NCBI GenBank assembly: GCA_963730325.1
Contig: CAVSRC010000005.1
Span: forward strand, 248,001 to 312,000
Length of the DNA: 64,000 nt
DNA from: CAVSRC01 sp963730325
GTDB taxonomy: Bacteria; Pseudomonadota; Alphaproteobacteria; Rhizobiales; Kaistiaceae
Reading direction: 5' to 3'
A program made the position numbers and the translations under genes. Below are positions 1 to 10,422 of the stretch, in pieces; position 1 is the stretch's first letter, and the number at the start of each line of letters is the position of its first letter. The notes below the pieces were generated by a model. That model did not search any database. It was not told the origin of the DNA and saw nothing but the letters and a program-made list of their open reading frames with translations.

Positions 1-483
1 GTCAGCCTCACCCGCCTCGGCGACGTCAAGCTGAAGAAGAAGGATTCCGAAGGCGCGCTCGAGTCCTACCAGCAGAGCCTGGCGCTTGCCCGCCGGCTGG
101 CGCTGATGGATTCCGGCAATGCCCAGGCCCAGCGCGACGTGTCGGTCAGCCTCAACAAGGTCGGCGACATGCAGCTCGACGACAAGGATCGCGAGGGAGC
201 CTACGCCACCTATACCGAGAGCCTCAATATCGCCCGCCACCTGGCTGTGAGCGATCCCGGCAACGCCCAGGCGCAGACCGACCTCGTCGTGTCGCTGTCG
301 CGTGTCGCCGATGTTTCCGACGAACCCGAGCCGCTCTATCGCGAGTGTCTCGACATCCTCCACGGTCTCGATGGCCAGGGGCGCCTGAGCCCGGAGCAGA
401 AGGGCTGGATCACCTGGCTCAACAACCAGATCGACGCGTTGAAGGCCCCGCCGCCGGAGAAGACGCCGGCGAAGAAATCGTGA
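1..483 (+). CDS. Tetratricopeptide-repeat protein, C-terminal part (5' end outside window)
   Basis: The frame is open from the first base, so the start lies upstream. The visible 160 residues hold two degenerate repeats of about 48-50 residues, each with a core like SVSLNKVGDM, then an E-(G/S)-A-x-x-(S/T)-Y step and a helix ending in ...LAR.LA, followed by a D-S/P-G-N-A-Q-A-Q linker. This is the TPR-type helical repeat often seen at the C-terminus of large rhizobial scaffold, caspase-like or signalling proteins. The tail is short and Lys/Pro-rich. The partner domain that would define its job is not visible. It ends 99 bases before mutS on the same strand. Confidence 0.75.
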   Translation, partial: VSLTRLGDVKLKKKDSEGALESYQQSLALARRLALMDSGNAQAQRDVSVSLNKVGDMQLDDKDREGAYATYTESLNIARHLAVSDPGNAQAQTDLVVSLSRVADVSDEPEPLYRECLDILHGLDGQGRLSPEQKGWITWLNNQIDALKAPPPEKTPAKKS

Positions 484-582
484 CCGCGCGCTCCGGCGCG
501 CCCGCCTGAGGGAAGGCGCTGGCTTGTGGGCTGAGACAACCGCCCGTCGAACCGCCGGGCGGCATCTGCTAGCTTCCGCCCC

Positions 583-3321
583 ATGGATTTCCCCGCCGCC
601 GCCCCCAAGGCCGCTTCCGCGCCGGCCGCCGAGCTTGTCGCCGCCACGCCGATGATGGCGCAATATCTGGAGATCAAGGCGGCCAATCCCGATTGCCTGC
701 TTTTCTACCGCATGGGCGATTTCTACGAGATGTTCTTCGGCGACGCCGAGGTCGCCTCGCGCGCGCTGGGCATCGCCCTCACCAAGCGCGGCAAGCATCT
801 CGGCGACGACATCCCCATGTGCGGCGTGCCGGTCCACGCCGCCGACCAGTACCTGCAGAAGCTGATCGCGCTCGGCCACCGCGTTGCCGTCTGCGAGCAG
901 GTCGAGGACCCGGCGGAGGCGAAAAAGCGCGGCTCCAAGTCGGTGGTCCGCCGCAATGTCATCCGTCTGGTCACGCCGGGCACGCTGACCGAGGACGCGC
1001 TGCTTTCGGCGTCCCGCAACAATTATCTCGCCGCGGTCGCCCGCCAGCGCGGCGGCGCGGCGGAGGCGGACGCCTTCGCGCTCGCCTGGATCGACATCTC
1101 CACCGGCGAGTTCCGCGTCGCTGCGAGCGACCGGGCGCGGCTTGCCGCCGATCTCGCCCGCATCGACCCGAGCGAGGTGCTCGTCGCCGATGCTGCCTTC
1201 GCCGACGCCGATCTCGCTGCCGTCTGGCGGGCTCTGCCGGCCGCCGTCACGCCGCTGTCGGCCGCCTTCTTCGACAGTGCCACGGCGGGCGAACGGCTTG
1301 CCGCCTATTACGGCGTCGCCAGCCTCGATGGCTTCGGCGCCTTCTCCCGCGTCGAGATCGCCGCCGCCGCGGCGGCGCTCGCCTATGTCGAGAAGACCCA
1401 GTTGGGCGCCCGCCCGCCGCTTGAGCCGCCGGCCCGCGAATCGACCGGCGAGGTCATGCTCATCGATGCCGCCACCCGCGCCAATCTCGAGCTTGTCAGC
1501 ACGCTCTCCGGCGAGCGTCGCGGCAGCCTCATTGCCGCCATCGATCGCACGGTCACCGGCGGCGGCGCCCGTTTGCTCGCCCGCCGCCTGGCCGGTCCCT
1601 CCACCGACCCGGCGGTGATTGCCGGCCGCCTCGATTCGATCGCCTGGATGCTGGCCGATGGCGACCGTCGCCAGCAGGTCCGTGCGGCGCTGTCCGCCGC
1701 ACCCGACCTTTCCCGCGCCTTGTCGCGCCTCAAGCTCGATCGCGGCGGCCCGCGCGATCTCGCCGCGATAGGCGATGCGCTCGACGCGGCGGCGAGCGTC
1801 CTTGCCGTGCTGGGGGAGGGGGAAGAGAAAGAAGAGCCGTTGCCAACCGAACTGGCATCCGTCGCCGAGGCGCTCGCCCGCCGGCCGGCGGCGCTCGGCG
1901 CAGAGCTGGCCGCGGCGCTCGCCGACGAGCTACCGCATTTGAAGCGCGACGGCGGTTTCGTCCGCGCCGGCTGCCGTGCCGAACTCGACGAGGCGCGCCA
2001 CCTCCGCGATGAGAGCCGCCGCGTCATCGCCGGCCTCCAGGCGGGCTATGCCGCCGATACCGACATCCGCAATCTGCGCATCAAGCACAACAACGTGCTC
2101 GGCTATTTCATCGAGGTCGGCGCCGGCAACGCCGAGCGCATGATGAGCCCGCCGCTCAATCAACGCTTCATCCACCGCCAGACGCTGGCGAGCGCCGTCC
2201 GCTTCACCACCACCGAGCTCGCCGACCTCGAGGCCAAGATCGCCGGTGCCGCCGACCGGGCGCTTGCCATCGAACTGGCGGTCTTCGACCAGCTCACCGC
2301 CGCGGTCGTTGCCGAGCAGGCGGCGCTGCAGGCGGTCGCCGACGGTCTCGCTCTGCTCGATGTCGCCGCCGGCCTCGCCGTTCTGGCCGAGGCCGAGGCG
2401 TATTGCCGGCCGCTGGTCGACCGCTCGCTCGCCTTCCATGTGGAGGGTGGCCGCCATGCGGTGGTCGAGCAGGCGCTGAGATCCGGCAATGAGGGCGCCT
2501 TCGTCGCCAACGATTGCGATCTGGGCAGCCGCGATGCGGAAGGCGCCGGCCGCATCTGGCTGGTCACCGGGCCCAACATGGCCGGCAAATCAACCTTCCT
2601 GCGCCAGAACGCGCTTATCGCCGTTCTTGCCCAGATCGGCTCCTACGTGCCGGCACGCGCCGCCCATATCGGCGTCGTCGACCGGCTCTTCAGCCGCGTC
2701 GGCGCCGCCGACGATCTCGCCCGCGGCCGCTCCACCTTCATGGTCGAGATGATCGAGACCGCCGCCATCCTCAATCAGGCCGGCCCGCATGCGCTGGTCA
2801 TCCTCGACGAGATCGGCCGCGGCACCGCCACCTTCGACGGCCTGTCGATCGCCTGGGCGGCGGTCGAGCATCTCCACGAAGTCAACCGCAGCAGAGCCCT
2901 GTTCGCCACCCACTATCACGAGCTGACGGCGCTCGCGCACCGTCTGCCACGCCTCGACAATGTCACCGTGCGCGTCAGGGAGTGGAAGGGCGAGGTCATC
3001 TTCCTGCACGAGATCGCGCCCGGCGCCGCCGACCGCTCCTACGGCATCCAGGTCGCCCGCCTCGCCGGCCTGCCCGCCGCCGTTGTCGCCCGCGCCCGCG
3101 AGGTGCTGAAGCAGCTCGAAGCCACCGACCGCACCGCGCCCGCCCACGCCCTCATCGACGACCTGCCGCTCTTCTCCGCCGCCCGTCCTGAGGAGCCGGC
3201 CGAGGAAGACCCGCTGGCGGCGCTCATCGACGCGCTCGCGCCCGACGAGCTCACCCCGCGCGAGGCGCTCGACGCGCTCTATCGGCTGAAGGCCGCCCGC
3301 CGCGGCAAGGACGGGGGTTGA
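583..3321 (+). CDS. mutS: DNA mismatch repair protein MutS
   Basis: Recognises mismatches and small loops after replication and recruits MutL using ATP. The 912-residue protein has the family layout. The N-terminal mismatch-binding domain carries the Phe-X-Glu motif in GDFYEMFF (F47, E49), which stacks on the mispaired base. Connector, lever and clamp domains follow. The ABC-type ATPase has a Walker A in GPNMAGKST (about residue 663) and a Walker B in VILDEIGRG (about residue 740), then the ATHYHEL switch. The frame is intact over 2.7 kb. Length is normal for Rhizobiales. The ATG start precedes a typical alphaproteobacterial Pro/Ala-rich leader. Confidence 0.98.
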   Translation: MDFPAAAPKAASAPAAELVAATPMMAQYLEIKAANPDCLLFYRMGDFYEMFFGDAEVASRALGIALTKRGKHLGDDIPMCGVPVHAADQYLQKLIALGHRVAVCEQVEDPAEAKKRGSKSVVRRNVIRLVTPGTLTEDALLSASRNNYLAAVARQRGGAAEADAFALAWIDISTGEFRVAASDRARLAADLARIDPSEVLVADAAFADADLAAVWRALPAAVTPLSAAFFDSATAGERLAAYYGVASLDGFGAFSRVEIAAAAAALAYVEKTQLGARPPLEPPARESTGEVMLIDAATRANLELVSTLSGERRGSLIAAIDRTVTGGGARLLARRLAGPSTDPAVIAGRLDSIAWMLADGDRRQQVRAALSAAPDLSRALSRLKLDRGGPRDLAAIGDALDAAASVLAVLGEGEEKEEPLPTELASVAEALARRPAALGAELAAALADELPHLKRDGGFVRAGCRAELDEARHLRDESRRVIAGLQAGYAADTDIRNLRIKHNNVLGYFIEVGAGNAERMMSPPLNQRFIHRQTLASAVRFTTTELADLEAKIAGAADRALAIELAVFDQLTAAVVAEQAALQAVADGLALLDVAAGLAVLAEAEAYCRPLVDRSLAFHVEGGRHAVVEQALRSGNEGAFVANDCDLGSRDAEGAGRIWLVTGPNMAGKSTFLRQNALIAVLAQIGSYVPARAAHIGVVDRLFSRVGAADDLARGRSTFMVEMIETAAILNQAGPHALVILDEIGRGTATFDGLSIAWAAVEHLHEVNRSRALFATHYHELTALAHRLPRLDNVTVRVREWKGEVIFLHEIAPGAADRSYGIQVARLAGLPAAVVARAREVLKQLEATDRTAPAHALIDDLPLFSAARPEEPAEEDPLAALIDALAPDELTPREALDALYRLKAARRGKDGG

Positions 3322-3377
3322 CCGCCGCCCGGCCGAAGCCGATACGAAGCCGCGCTTTTTCCGGGGAGACAAGAACA

Positions 3378-4778
3378 ATGGCGCCGAGGGCGGGTGAATT
3401 TCTGTGGGGGGTGGCCAGCGCCGCCTATCAGATCGAGGGCGGCTGGGACAAGGACGGCCGCGGCCTTTCCAAATGGGACGTCTATACCAACGACTGGCAC
3501 ATCACCGAGCCGCAGATCGGCAGGAACGAGACCGGCAATGTCGCCATCAACGCCCATGACCGCGACCAGTATCTGAAGGACATCGCGCTCCTGAAGGAGC
3601 TCGGCGTCAACGCCTACCGCTTCTCGATCTCGTGGCCGCGTGTGCTGCCCGCTGGTATCGGCGCCGTCAACCGGCCCGGCATCGACTATTACTCCCGCCT
3701 CGTCGACGATCTCCTCGCCGCCGGCATCAAGCCGGTGGTCACTCTCTATCACTGGGATTTCCCTCAGGCGCTGCACGAGAAGGGCGGCTTCCACAATCGC
3801 GATGTCGTCGCCTGGTACACGGAATATGCCGTCACCGTCCTCAAGGCGCTCGGCGACCGGGTCGACACCTTCATCACCATGAACGAGCCCTTCATCGACC
3901 TGATGATGATGGACCTGATCGCGGAAAACGTCCGCGACGGCCGCCTGCCGCCCGAGCGCAGGACTGCCGCGCAATATGGCCGCCAGATTCCGGCGCTCCA
4001 CAATCTCTTCGTCGCCGCTGCCGGCGCGACCGCCGAGTACCGCCGGCAGGGCTTCAAGGGCATGGTCGGCCTCGCCGCGCCGCTGTCGCCGGCCAGTGCT
4101 CTCGATCCGGATAACCCCGCCGACGTGGAGGCTGCCGCGGACTGGGAGCGCTTCCTCAACCGCTGGCCGCTCGATGCATCGATCAAGGGCATCTACGCGC
4201 CCGACGTGATGGAAACGCTCAACAAGCTCAATCCCGGCTTCACGGTATCGGACGCCGATCTCGCCACGCTCAAATCCGGCACCGTCGATTTCATCGGCGT
4301 CAATTTCTATGCGCCGACCTATGTCAGCTACGATCCGGACGACGCGCTCAACGCCCAGACCGGCAACAACCCGGACGCGGTCAAGGCCCATAACGGCCCG
4401 GTGCGCCCCGAGGCCCTGCACGATCTCCTCCTCTATATCCGCGACAATTACGGCGACCCGCCCATCATGATCACCGAGAACGGCGCCGGCTTCGGCGACC
4501 ACGACGAGGTCATGGCCGATGGGATCGTCAAGGACCCGCTGAGGACCGATTATGTCCGCCGGCACATCGACGCGGTCCTCAAGGCGCGCGACGAGGGCGC
4601 CGACGTCATCGGCTACATGGAATGGTGCCCCTTCGACAATTTCGAATGGTGGCGCGGCTATGAGGCGCGTTTCGGCATGGTCCACGTCGATTTCGAGACC
4701 CAGAAGCGCACGCCCAAGCAGAGCTTCCGCGCCTATCGCGAGATCATTGCTGCGCACCGTCAGCCGCCGGCCGCCTGA
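3378..4778 (+). CDS. Family 1 glycoside hydrolase (beta-glucosidase-like)
   Basis: Hydrolyses a terminal beta-linked sugar by the retaining mechanism. The 466-residue protein starts with the GH1 signature FLWGVASAAYQIEGG. It carries the acid/base glutamate in TMNEP (E170) and the nucleophile glutamate in ITENGAG (E367). Both are present, so the enzyme should be active. The ATG at 3378 is preferred because GGGGAG lies about nine bases upstream, while an earlier TTG overlaps the mutS stop. No signal peptide is seen, so it is probably cytosolic. It separates mutS from glnD, which are often close in this order, suggesting a local insertion. The true substrate (glucoside, galactoside or another) cannot be read from sequence. 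Confidence 0.93.
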   Translation: MAPRAGEFLWGVASAAYQIEGGWDKDGRGLSKWDVYTNDWHITEPQIGRNETGNVAINAHDRDQYLKDIALLKELGVNAYRFSISWPRVLPAGIGAVNRPGIDYYSRLVDDLLAAGIKPVVTLYHWDFPQALHEKGGFHNRDVVAWYTEYAVTVLKALGDRVDTFITMNEPFIDLMMMDLIAENVRDGRLPPERRTAAQYGRQIPALHNLFVAAAGATAEYRRQGFKGMVGLAAPLSPASALDPDNPADVEAAADWERFLNRWPLDASIKGIYAPDVMETLNKLNPGFTVSDADLATLKSGTVDFIGVNFYAPTYVSYDPDDALNAQTGNNPDAVKAHNGPVRPEALHDLLLYIRDNYGDPPIMITENGAGFGDHDEVMADGIVKDPLRTDYVRRHIDAVLKARDEGADVIGYMEWCPFDNFEWWRGYEARFGMVHVDFETQKRTPKQSFRAYREIIAAHRQPPAA

Positions 4779-4862
4779 GCGGCCCGCGGCAGGGCCGCAT
4801 GGCTTTGGTCACGATTTCCGGCTAGGGTCCGCGCCGTCGAAAACCGTGGATTTGCGGGCACC

Positions 4863-7664
4863 ATGACCAGAGCGCTTGCCGCTTCCGAAGCGCCGATTGA
4901 CGGCGAGACCCTTGAGGCCGAGCTCACCGGGCTCGCCGGCAAGGCCGGCGAATTGTTGTCCGAGGAGCGCGCCGCCATCCTCGCCCATGTCCGCAAGGTC
5001 ATGGCCGATGGCCGCGCCACCGCCGAGGCGCGGCTCAAGGCCGATGGCAAGGGTTCCTCCTGTGCCGCCTACCTGTCCGCCTTGCAGGATTCGATCATCC
5101 AGGCGCTCTACGGCCTGGCGACCGGCCATATCTATCTGACCGGAACGCGCAGCGCCGCCGAGCACATGGCGGTGATCGCCGTCGGCGGCTACGGCCGCGG
5201 CACGCTGGCGCCGGGTTCCGATGTCGATCTGCTCTTCCTGCTGCCCTACAAGCAGACGCCGTGGGGCGAGAGCGTCGTCGAGTTCATCCTCTATCTGCTC
5301 TGGGATCTCGGCCTCACCGTCGGCCACGCCACGCGCAGCGTCGATGAATGCGTGCGGCTCGCCCGCTCCGACATGACCATCCGCACGGCCGTGCTCGAAG
5401 CCCGCTACATCACCGGCGAGCGCCCCCTCTACGATGCCCTGGTCACCCGCTTCGACAATCAGGTGGCCAAGAACACCGGCCCGGAATTCATCGCCTCCAA
5501 GCTCGCCGAGCGCGACCAGCGCCACCGCCAGCAGGGCGCCACCCGCTATCTGGTCGAGCCCAACGTCAAGGAGGGCAAAGGCGGTCTCCGCGACCTCCAG
5601 ACCCTGTTCTGGATCGGCAAATATTTCTATCGCGTGCGCTCGCGTGACGATCTGGTCAAGGCCGGCGTCTTTTCGCGCGCCGAGCTGCGCCTCTTCCGCA
5701 AGGCGGAGGATTTTCTGTGGGCGGTACGCTGCCACCTGCATTTCCTCACCGGCCGCGAGGAGGAGCGCCTGTCCTTCGACGTCCAGCGCGAGATGGCCCG
5801 CCGTCTCGGCTACACCGCCCATCCCGGGCTGGAAGACGTCGAACGCTTCATGAAGCACTACTTCCTGGTCGCCAAGGATGTCGGCGACCTGACGCGCATC
5901 TTCTGCGCCGCGCTCGAGGAGCATCACGGCAAGTCGCCGCCGGTGCTCAACCGCCTCTTCGGCCTGCCCGCCCGCCGTCGCCACAAGATTCCCGGCTCCA
6001 CCGATTTCATCGTCGATAACGACCGCATCAACGTCGCCGACGACGAGGTCTTCGTTCGCGATCCGGTCAACCTCATCCGCCAGTTCCATCTGGCGGATCG
6101 CTACGACCTCGCCTTCCACCCGGATGCCATGCAGCTCACCTCGCGCTCGCTCGGCCTGATCAATGCCAAGGTGCGCGAGGACGAGGAGGCCAATCGCCTC
6201 TTCCTCGAGATCCTCGCCTCGAAGCGCAATCCCGAGGCCGTGCTGCGCCGCATGAACGAGACCGGCGTGCTCGGCAAGTTCGTCCGCGATTTCGGCCGCA
6301 TCGTCGCGATGATGCAGTTCAACATGTATCACCACTACACCGTCGACGAGCACCTCATTCAGGCGGTCGGCATGCTCGCCGGCATCGAGCGCGGCGACGG
6401 CGACGAGGCCCATTCGCTCGCCCACGATCTCGTGGCCGACATCCAGGACCGCGAGGTCCTCTACGTCGCCATATTCCTGCACGACATCGCCAAGGGCCGC
6501 CCCGAGGACCATTCCATCGCCGGCGCCCGCGTCGCCCGGCGCCTCTGCCCGCGCTTCGGGCTCGACAAGGCGCAGACCGAGACCGTCGCCTGGCTGATCG
6601 AGCAGCACCTCACCATGAGCATGGTCGCCCAGTCGCGCGACCTCAACGACCGCAAGACCATCCTCGATTTCGCCGCCGTCGTGCAGTCGCTGGAGCGGCT
6701 CAAGATGCTGACCGCGCTCACCGTCGCCGACATCAAGGCGGTCGGCCCCGGCGTGTGGAACGGCTGGAAGAGCCAGTTGCTGCGCACGCTCTATTTCGAG
6801 ACCGAACCGGTCATCACCGGCGGCCACAGCCAGATCAGCCGCGACAAGCGCGTCGCCGCCGCCAGGAACGAGCTCGCCGACAACCTCGCCGACTGGCCGG
6901 TCCGCGAGCGCACCGCCTATCTCAAGCGCCACTATTCGGCCTACTGGCTGCGCGTCGACCTGGCCCGCAAGATCGCCCACGCCGCCTTCATCCGCGAGGC
7001 CGACAAGGCCGGCCGCACGCTTGCCACCGCCGTTACCCCGCAGCCCGACGCCGGCATCACCGAGATCACGATTCTGGCGCCCGATCACCCGCGCCTGCTG
7101 TCGATCATCGCCGGTGCCTGCACCGCCGCCGGCGCCGATATCGTCGACGCCCAGATCTTCACCACCACCGACGGACGGGCGCTCGATTCGATCTCGATCC
7201 ACCGCGAGTTCGACGACGAGGCCGACGAGCACCGCCGCGCCCGCCGCGTCGGCGATCTGATCGAGCAGGCGTTGTCCGGCGCCGTGCGGCTACCCGAGGT
7301 CATCGCCCGCAAGGTGCAGCGCCGGCCGCGCATCGGCGCCTTTTCGCTGGAGACCGCGATCGCCATCAACAATGCGCTGTCGAACCGCTTCACCGTCGTC
7401 GAAACCTCCGGGATCGATCGTCCGGGTCTCCTCTACGACCTGACGCGGGTGATCTCCGACCTCAACCTCAACATCAACTCGGCCCACATCGCCACCTTCG
7501 GCGAGCGCGCCGTCGACGTCTTCTATGTGACCGACCTCACCGGCGCCAAGATCGCCAACGGCAACCGCGAAGCGGCGATCCGCCGGCATTTGCGCGCCGC
7601 CTTCGATGGCGAGCCGGCCAAGCCCGAGCCGCCGCCGCGCCCGAGGAAGCGCGAGCCGGCATAG
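4863..7664 (+). CDS. glnD: Bifunctional PII uridylyltransferase / uridylyl-removing enzyme
   Basis: Senses glutamine and adds or removes UMP on PII proteins (GlnB/GlnK), the central nitrogen-status switch. The 933 residues show all family parts. The nucleotidyltransferase core GGYGRGTLAPGSDVD is near residue 108, with paired catalytic aspartates. A GlnD-type linker follows, then an HD hydrolase domain with HH near residue 490 and HDIAKG near residue 540. Two C-terminal ACT domains (about 731 and 843) are the glutamine sensor. The frame is intact. It lies 11 bases upstream of murJ, so they are probably co-transcribed, as is usual in rhizobia. Confidence 0.98.
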   Translation: MTRALAASEAPIDGETLEAELTGLAGKAGELLSEERAAILAHVRKVMADGRATAEARLKADGKGSSCAAYLSALQDSIIQALYGLATGHIYLTGTRSAAEHMAVIAVGGYGRGTLAPGSDVDLLFLLPYKQTPWGESVVEFILYLLWDLGLTVGHATRSVDECVRLARSDMTIRTAVLEARYITGERPLYDALVTRFDNQVAKNTGPEFIASKLAERDQRHRQQGATRYLVEPNVKEGKGGLRDLQTLFWIGKYFYRVRSRDDLVKAGVFSRAELRLFRKAEDFLWAVRCHLHFLTGREEERLSFDVQREMARRLGYTAHPGLEDVERFMKHYFLVAKDVGDLTRIFCAALEEHHGKSPPVLNRLFGLPARRRHKIPGSTDFIVDNDRINVADDEVFVRDPVNLIRQFHLADRYDLAFHPDAMQLTSRSLGLINAKVREDEEANRLFLEILASKRNPEAVLRRMNETGVLGKFVRDFGRIVAMMQFNMYHHYTVDEHLIQAVGMLAGIERGDGDEAHSLAHDLVADIQDREVLYVAIFLHDIAKGRPEDHSIAGARVARRLCPRFGLDKAQTETVAWLIEQHLTMSMVAQSRDLNDRKTILDFAAVVQSLERLKMLTALTVADIKAVGPGVWNGWKSQLLRTLYFETEPVITGGHSQISRDKRVAAARNELADNLADWPVRERTAYLKRHYSAYWLRVDLARKIAHAAFIREADKAGRTLATAVTPQPDAGITEITILAPDHPRLLSIIAGACTAAGADIVDAQIFTTTDGRALDSISIHREFDDEADEHRRARRVGDLIEQALSGAVRLPEVIARKVQRRPRIGAFSLETAIAINNALSNRFTVVETSGIDRPGLLYDLTRVISDLNLNINSAHIATFGERAVDVFYVTDLTGAKIANGNREAAIRRHLRAAFDGEPAKPEPPPRPRKREPA

Positions 7665-7675
7665 GCGTCGGGGTC

Positions 7676-9220
7676 ATGTCGCTCTTCAGGAATTTCGTAA
7701 CCGTAGGCGGCGCCACCGCGTCGAGCCGGGTACTCGGTTTCGTCCGCGACATGTTCATCGCCGCCGCCCTCGGCACCGGGCCGGTCGCCGACGCCTTCTT
7801 CGTCGCCTTCCGCTTTCCCAACCTGTTCCGCCGGCTGTTCGCCGAAGGCGCCTTCAACTCCGCCTTCGTGCCGCTTTTCGCCAAGGCGCTGGAAGGCGAC
7901 GGCGAGGCGGAGGCGCGACGCTTCGCCGAGGAGGCGCTGAGCGGCCTGCTGACGGCGCTCCTGGTCGTCACCGCGGTCATCGAGATCTTCATGCCGCTCT
8001 TCATGTACGTGCTGGCGCCCGGTTTCTCGGCCGATCCGCAGAAGTTCGACCTGGCGGTGCTGCTCACCCGCATCGCCTTCCCCTATCTCACCTTCGTCTC
8101 TCTGGTGGCGCTCTATAGCGGCATTCTCAACGCCCGCGGCCGCTTCGCCGTCGCCGCCTTCGCTCCGGCCCTCCTCAACGTCGTGCTCATCGCCACGCTG
8201 GTTGCGGTCTTCTGGTTCGGCCTTGCCAACACGCCGTCGGCCGGCGTCTGGCTGACCTGGGGAACGACCGTCGGCGGCATCGCCCAGCTTGCCTCTCTGG
8301 TCTGGGCGAGCGCCCGCGACGGCATGGTGCTCCGCCTCAGGCGGCCGCGCCTGACGCCGCGGCTGAGGCGCTTCGCGGCCCTTGCCCTTCCCGGCGTGCT
8401 CGCCGGCGGCATCACCCAGATCAACATCGTCATCGGCACCATGATCGCCTCGCTGGCGCCGGGTGCGGTGTCGTTCCTCTATTACGCCGACCGCGTCTAT
8501 CAGCTGCCGCTCGGCATCGTCGGCATTGCCATCGGCATCGTTCTGCTGCCCGACCTGTCGCGGCATCTGCGCGCCGGCCGCCGCGATCTCGTCGATTTCA
8601 CCCAGAACCGCGCGCTGGAATTCGCCATGGCGCTCACTCTGCCGGCCTCCGTGGCGCTGATCGTCATGGCGCATCCCATCATTGCGCTGCTCTTCCAGCG
8701 CGGCAGCTTCGACGCCGCCGATACCGCCGCCACCGCCGGCGCGCTGACCGCTTTTGCTGTCGGCCTGCCCGCCTTCGTTCTGGTCAAGGTGTTCTCGCCC
8801 GGCTTCTTCGCCCGCGAGGACACGCGCACGCCCATGTGGTTCGCCGGCATCACCGTCGCGGTCAACATCGCGGTGTCGCTGGCCCTCTTCCCCTGGCTCG
8901 CCCATGTCGGCATCGCCATCGCCACCTCGCTCTCCGGCTGGGTCAACATGGTTCTGCTCGCCGTCGCGCTCTATCGCCGCGGCCATTTCCATCTCGATTC
9001 GCTGCTTGTCCGGCGCGTCTCGCTGCTGGCGCTTGCTTCCGTGCTGATGGGCGCCTGCCTCTATGTCGCTCTCGGGCTGCTCGCCGGGCCGCTGGCCGGG
9101 GGCCTGCTTGCCCGCGCCGCCGCGGTGCTGGCGCTGGTTGCCGGCGGCATGGCCGTCTTTGCGCTTTTCTGCCAGCTCACCGGCGTGGTCGATTTCCGCC
9201 GCTTCATCCGCCGCGCCTGA
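7676..9220 (+). CDS. murJ: Lipid II flippase MurJ (MviN)
   Basis: Moves lipid II, the peptidoglycan precursor, across the cytoplasmic membrane. The ATG at 7676 follows the glnD stop by 11 bases and gives 514 residues, the usual size. The start reads MSLFRNFVTVGGATASSRV, with the conserved GFVRDMFIAAALG and FRFPNLFRRLFAEGAFN blocks. Those blocks contain the charged residues lining the central cavity of MurJ. About fourteen hydrophobic segments follow, as expected of the MOP superfamily. An in-frame extension upstream inside glnD is excluded because it translates the wrong frame of glnD. Confidence 0.97.
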   Translation: MSLFRNFVTVGGATASSRVLGFVRDMFIAAALGTGPVADAFFVAFRFPNLFRRLFAEGAFNSAFVPLFAKALEGDGEAEARRFAEEALSGLLTALLVVTAVIEIFMPLFMYVLAPGFSADPQKFDLAVLLTRIAFPYLTFVSLVALYSGILNARGRFAVAAFAPALLNVVLIATLVAVFWFGLANTPSAGVWLTWGTTVGGIAQLASLVWASARDGMVLRLRRPRLTPRLRRFAALALPGVLAGGITQINIVIGTMIASLAPGAVSFLYYADRVYQLPLGIVGIAIGIVLLPDLSRHLRAGRRDLVDFTQNRALEFAMALTLPASVALIVMAHPIIALLFQRGSFDAADTAATAGALTAFAVGLPAFVLVKVFSPGFFAREDTRTPMWFAGITVAVNIAVSLALFPWLAHVGIAIATSLSGWVNMVLLAVALYRRGHFHLDSLLVRRVSLLALASVLMGACLYVALGLLAGPLAGGLLARAAAVLALVAGGMAVFALFCQLTGVVDFRRFIRRA

Positions 9221-9289
9221 GCCGCTTGCGCCCGGCCGCGTGCGCCGCTATTCCGGCCGCGCCAACTCGCGCCGAGGATCCAATCAGAG

Positions 9290-10341
9290 ATGACCGAATT
9301 CACCCCCCGCGTCTTTTCGGGCGTTCAGCCGACCGGAAACCTCCACCTCGGTAACTATCTCGGCGCCATCAAGAATTTCGTCGCCCTGCAGCGCGATTTC
9401 GACTGCATTTATTGCGTCGTCGACCTGCACGCCATCACCGTGCCGATAACGTCTGGGGGGGCCCCAAGGAACTCGCCTCGGCCACCCGCCAGGTCACCGC
9501 CGCCTTCATCGCGTCCGGCATCGACCCGAAGAAGCATGTCGTCTTCAACCAGAGCCAGGTCTTCGCCCACGCCGAGCTTGCCTGGATTCTCAATTGCGTC
9601 GCCCGCCTCGGCTGGCTCAACCGCATGACCCAGTTCAAGGAGAAGGCCGGCAAGGACCGCGAGAACGCGTCCATCGGCCTGTTCGACTACCCGGTTCTGA
9701 TGGCCGCCGACATCCTCGCCTATCGCGCCACCCACGTGCCGGTCGGCGAGGACCAGAAGCAGCACCTGGAACTGACCCGCGACATCGCCGCCAAGTTCAA
9801 CAACGACTTTGCCGAATCGATCGCCGCACAAGGCCATGGCGATCAGTTCTTCCCCATCACCGAGCCGGTGATCACCGGCACCGCGACGCGCGTCATGAGC
9901 CTGCGCGACGGCACCAAGAAGATGTCGAAGTCGGACCCTTCCGACTATTCCCGCATCAACCTGACCGACGATGCCGACACCATTGCCCAGAAGGTGAAGA
10001 AGGCGAAGACCGACCCCGAGCCGCTGCCCTCCGAGATCGCGGGGCTGAAGAACCGTCCCGAGGCCGACAATCTCGTCGGCATCTACGCCGCGCTCGCCGG
10101 CGTATCGCGCGAGGCGGTTCTCAAGGATCACGGCGGGGCGCAGTTTTCCGCCTTCAAGCCGGCGCTGGCCGAGCTCGCCGTCGACAAGCTCGGGCCGGTC
10201 GCCGCCGAGATGCGCCGCCTGCTGGCCGATCCCGGCGCTATCGACCAGATCCTCAATGACGGCGCCGGGCGCGCCCGCGCCCTTGCCGAGCCGGTCATGC
10301 ACGCCGTGCGCGATATCGTCGGTTTCGTCCAGCCGCGCTGA
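9290..10341 (+). CDS. trpS: Tryptophanyl-tRNA synthetase (one-base frameshift near 9446)
   Basis: Charges tRNA-Trp. The first part (from ATG 9290) has the class I HIGH-like motif TGNLHLGNYLGA and runs to ...DLHAITVP. The rest continues in the next frame from DNVWGGPKELA through KKMSKSDPSD, the KMSKS loop, to a normal C-terminus. One base seems missing near 9446 (CCGATAAC would read correctly as CCGGATAAC). Restoring it gives 350 residues, the normal family length. The gene is essential and no second copy is in view, so a sequence error is far more likely than a pseudogene. It lies about 70 bases after murJ, as in other Rhizobiales. Confidence 0.93.
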
Positions 10342-10422
10342 CGGCCGGCGCTTTCTGGACCTGTTCGCAAAGTCTGACGCGCCGCTTGCCGGCCCGTCGG
10401 CCGAAATGCGATCATCGGCACC

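Noticed and set aside
4809..7232. 807-codon open frame antisense to glnD
   Set aside because: High GC makes long antisense frames common. The glnD frame has all conserved motifs, and this one reads as a low-complexity Gly/Ala/Asp/Glu/Leu shadow.
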